7,008 nt of DNA, from assembly GCA_902783305.1 (NCBI GenBank), contig CACZQU010000029.1, forward strand, positions 1-7,008, given 5' to 3'. The translations under genes and the position numbers were made by a program. The DNA is from an uncultured Lachnospiraceae bacterium. Lineage in GTDB: Bacteria; Bacillota; Clostridia; Lachnospirales; Lachnospiraceae. The notes under the pieces were generated by a model, which saw nothing but the letters and a program-made list of their open reading frames with translations, made no database searches and had not been told where the DNA came from. This document shows, piece after piece, positions 6,102 through 7,008 of the stretch. The number at the start of each line of letters is the position of its first letter. Position 1 is the stretch's first letter.

Positions 6102-6467
6102 ATGGCAAAACGAGGCGGTTACAGCGGCATGGGCATGCCCGGGAACATGAATAACCTGATGAAGCAGGCGCAGAAAATGCAGCGCCAGCTGGAAGAAAAC
6201 CAGAAAAACCTGGAGGAGATGGAATTTACCACTACCGCAGGCGGAGGTGCCGTGTCAGTGAAGATCAGCGGAAAGAGGGAGATTCTGGAAGTGAAGCTCT
6301 CACCGGAGGTGGTAGATCCGGATGACATCGAGATGCTTCAGGATCTGATTACGGCGGCTGTCAATGAAGCCATCCGGAAGGTTGATGAAGAGAATGCTTC
6401 CGTCATGTCAAAGCTGACAGGCGGTCTTGGCGGACTTGGCGGTCTCGGAGGAGGCCTTCCCTTCTGA
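6102..6467 (+). CDS. ybaB: YbaB/EbfC family nucleoid-associated DNA-binding protein
   Basis: Members of this family are small dimeric DNA-binding proteins that coat the nucleoid and are nearly always encoded between dnaX and recR. The 121 residues fit the family's usual 100-120. After a short Gly/Met-rich leader (1-15), residues 16-42 form the long amphipathic helix (NMNNLMKQAQKMQRQLEENQ) that mediates dimerisation. The central strand region holds the hallmark AGGGAVSVKISGKREILEVKLSPEVVDPDD (about 46-75, read here as consecutive segments), then the C-terminal helix MLQDLITAAVNEAIRKVDEE (78-97). The tail is a Gly-Gly-Leu repeat (107-119) encoded by 9-base units from 6420. Its stop overlaps the recR start by one base, which implies translational coupling. 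The exact cellular role of the family is still debated. Confidence 0.93.
   Translation: MAKRGGYSGMGMPGNMNNLMKQAQKMQRQLEENQKNLEEMEFTTTAGGGAVSVKISGKREILEVKLSPEVVDPDDIEMLQDLITAAVNEAIRKVDEENASVMSKLTGGLGGLGGLGGGLPF
6447..6454 (+). promoter_or_regulatory. recR ribosome binding site inside ybaB glycine codons
   Basis: GGAGGAGG lies 12 bases before the recR ATG at 6467 and is read in the ybaB frame as part of consecutive glycine codons (GGA GGA GGC). It is a strong Shine-Dalgarno core with a slightly long spacer. This agrees with translation coupled through the TGATG overlap. Confidence 0.7.
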
Positions 6468-7008
6468 TGGATTATTACAGCAGCTACATTAATTCCCTGA
6501 TTTCGCAGCTCTCCAGACTCCCCGGTATCGGGAACAAATCAGCCCAGCGTCTGGCCTTTCATCTGATGAATATGCCCAAGGATCAGGTACGGCAGCTGAC
6601 GGACACGATTGTAAACGCCAGGGAGAAAATCCGGTACTGCAGCTGCTGCTATACGCTGACCGATCAGGAGCTCTGCCCGATCTGCGCGAATGAACAGCGG
6701 GATCATCATACCATCATGGTGGTGGAAAACACCCGGGATCTGGCCGCTTATGAAAAAACCGGAAAGTATAATGGCGTGTACCATGTGCTTCACGGCGCGA
6801 TTTCTCCGATGCTGGGAATCGGGCCGGACGATATCCGGCTGAAGGAACTGATTATGCGCCTTAAGGGGGATATCAGGGAAGTCATTATCGCCACGAATTC
6901 CAGCCTGGAAGGGGAGACCACGGCGATGTATATCAGCAAGCTCATCAAGCCTGCAGGGATCCGGGTCAGCAGGATCGCCAGCGGGGTTCCCGTGGGAGGC
7001 GATCTGGA
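6467..7008 (+). CDS. recR: Recombination mediator RecR (3' partial)
   Basis: RecR acts with RecO (and RecF) to load RecA onto single-stranded DNA at gaps. The first 180 codons are visible and the frame is still open at the window end; the family averages about 200 residues, so roughly 19 are missing. The helix-hairpin-helix is at LPGIGNKSAQRLAF (18-31). The zinc finger uses C58, C61, C70 and C73 (YCSCCYTLTDQELCPIC), with an extra C60. The Toprim domain starts near 83 (IMVVENTRDLAAYE, with acidic E87 and D91) and runs through YHVLHGAISPMLGIGP (105-120) and ATNSSLEGETTAMY (142-155) to GVPVGGDL (173-180), the conserved Walker-B-like end region. The ATG overlaps the ybaB TGA by one base (TGATG). 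This is a standard, apparently intact copy as far as seen. Confidence 0.96.
   Translation, partial: MDYYSSYINSLISQLSRLPGIGNKSAQRLAFHLMNMPKDQVRQLTDTIVNAREKIRYCSCCYTLTDQELCPICANEQRDHHTIMVVENTRDLAAYEKTGKYNGVYHVLHGAISPMLGIGPDDIRLKELIMRLKGDIREVIIATNSSLEGETTAMYISKLIKPAGIRVSRIASGVPVGGDL

Overview
The window reads as a chromosomal segment of a moderately GC-rich Gram-positive anaerobe of the Clostridia, most likely Lachnospiraceae-like. Three things suggest this: the dnaX-ybaB-recR order typical of Bacillota, strong AGGAGG-type ribosome binding sites, and a sortase-anchored surface protein whose anchor uses a TGD-type motif instead of LPXTG. The taxonomic placement is inference from gene content and style, not from a database match. 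All genes are on the + strand.

Layout. Positions 1-2739 hold the C-terminal 912 residues of a large modular cell-wall protein whose start lies upstream. It has a fimbrial D2-type domain, a Cna-B/SpaA-type domain, then two copies of a two-domain module (A1-B1-A2-B2), a Thr/Ser/Pro-rich stalk and a wall-sorting signal. A 10-bp hairpin and a rho-independent terminator follow. A consensus promoter (TTGAGA-17-TATAAT) drives a 362-residue 6-phosphofructokinase (3005-4093) that ends at its own terminator (4111-4137). The 226-base gap up to dnaX holds a degenerate 11-bp-period repeat (4140-4205) and a perfect 12-bp inverted repeat (4247-4290). DnaX (4364-5998) follows, then a repeat-bearing spacer (5998-6066), the nucleoid protein YbaB/EbfC (6102-6467), and RecR (from 6467, cut by the window end), which overlaps ybaB by one base.

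How the genes work together. The surface protein and the phosphofructokinase are separate transcription units: adhesion or pilus structure, and glycolysis. dnaX-ybaB-recR looks like a replication/repair operon: the clamp-loader subunit, a DNA-binding chromatin protein and a recombination mediator. The ybaB-recR overlap implies coupled translation. No clear dnaX promoter was found.

Most notable: the alternating domain duplication with conserved Lys-Glu-Asn triads in the surface protein, the Asn/Lys active-site variant of the phosphofructokinase, and three unexplained non-coding repeat structures around dnaX. I see no CRISPR array, tRNA, rRNA or transposase. I do not see convincing evidence of a wholly new multi-gene system.
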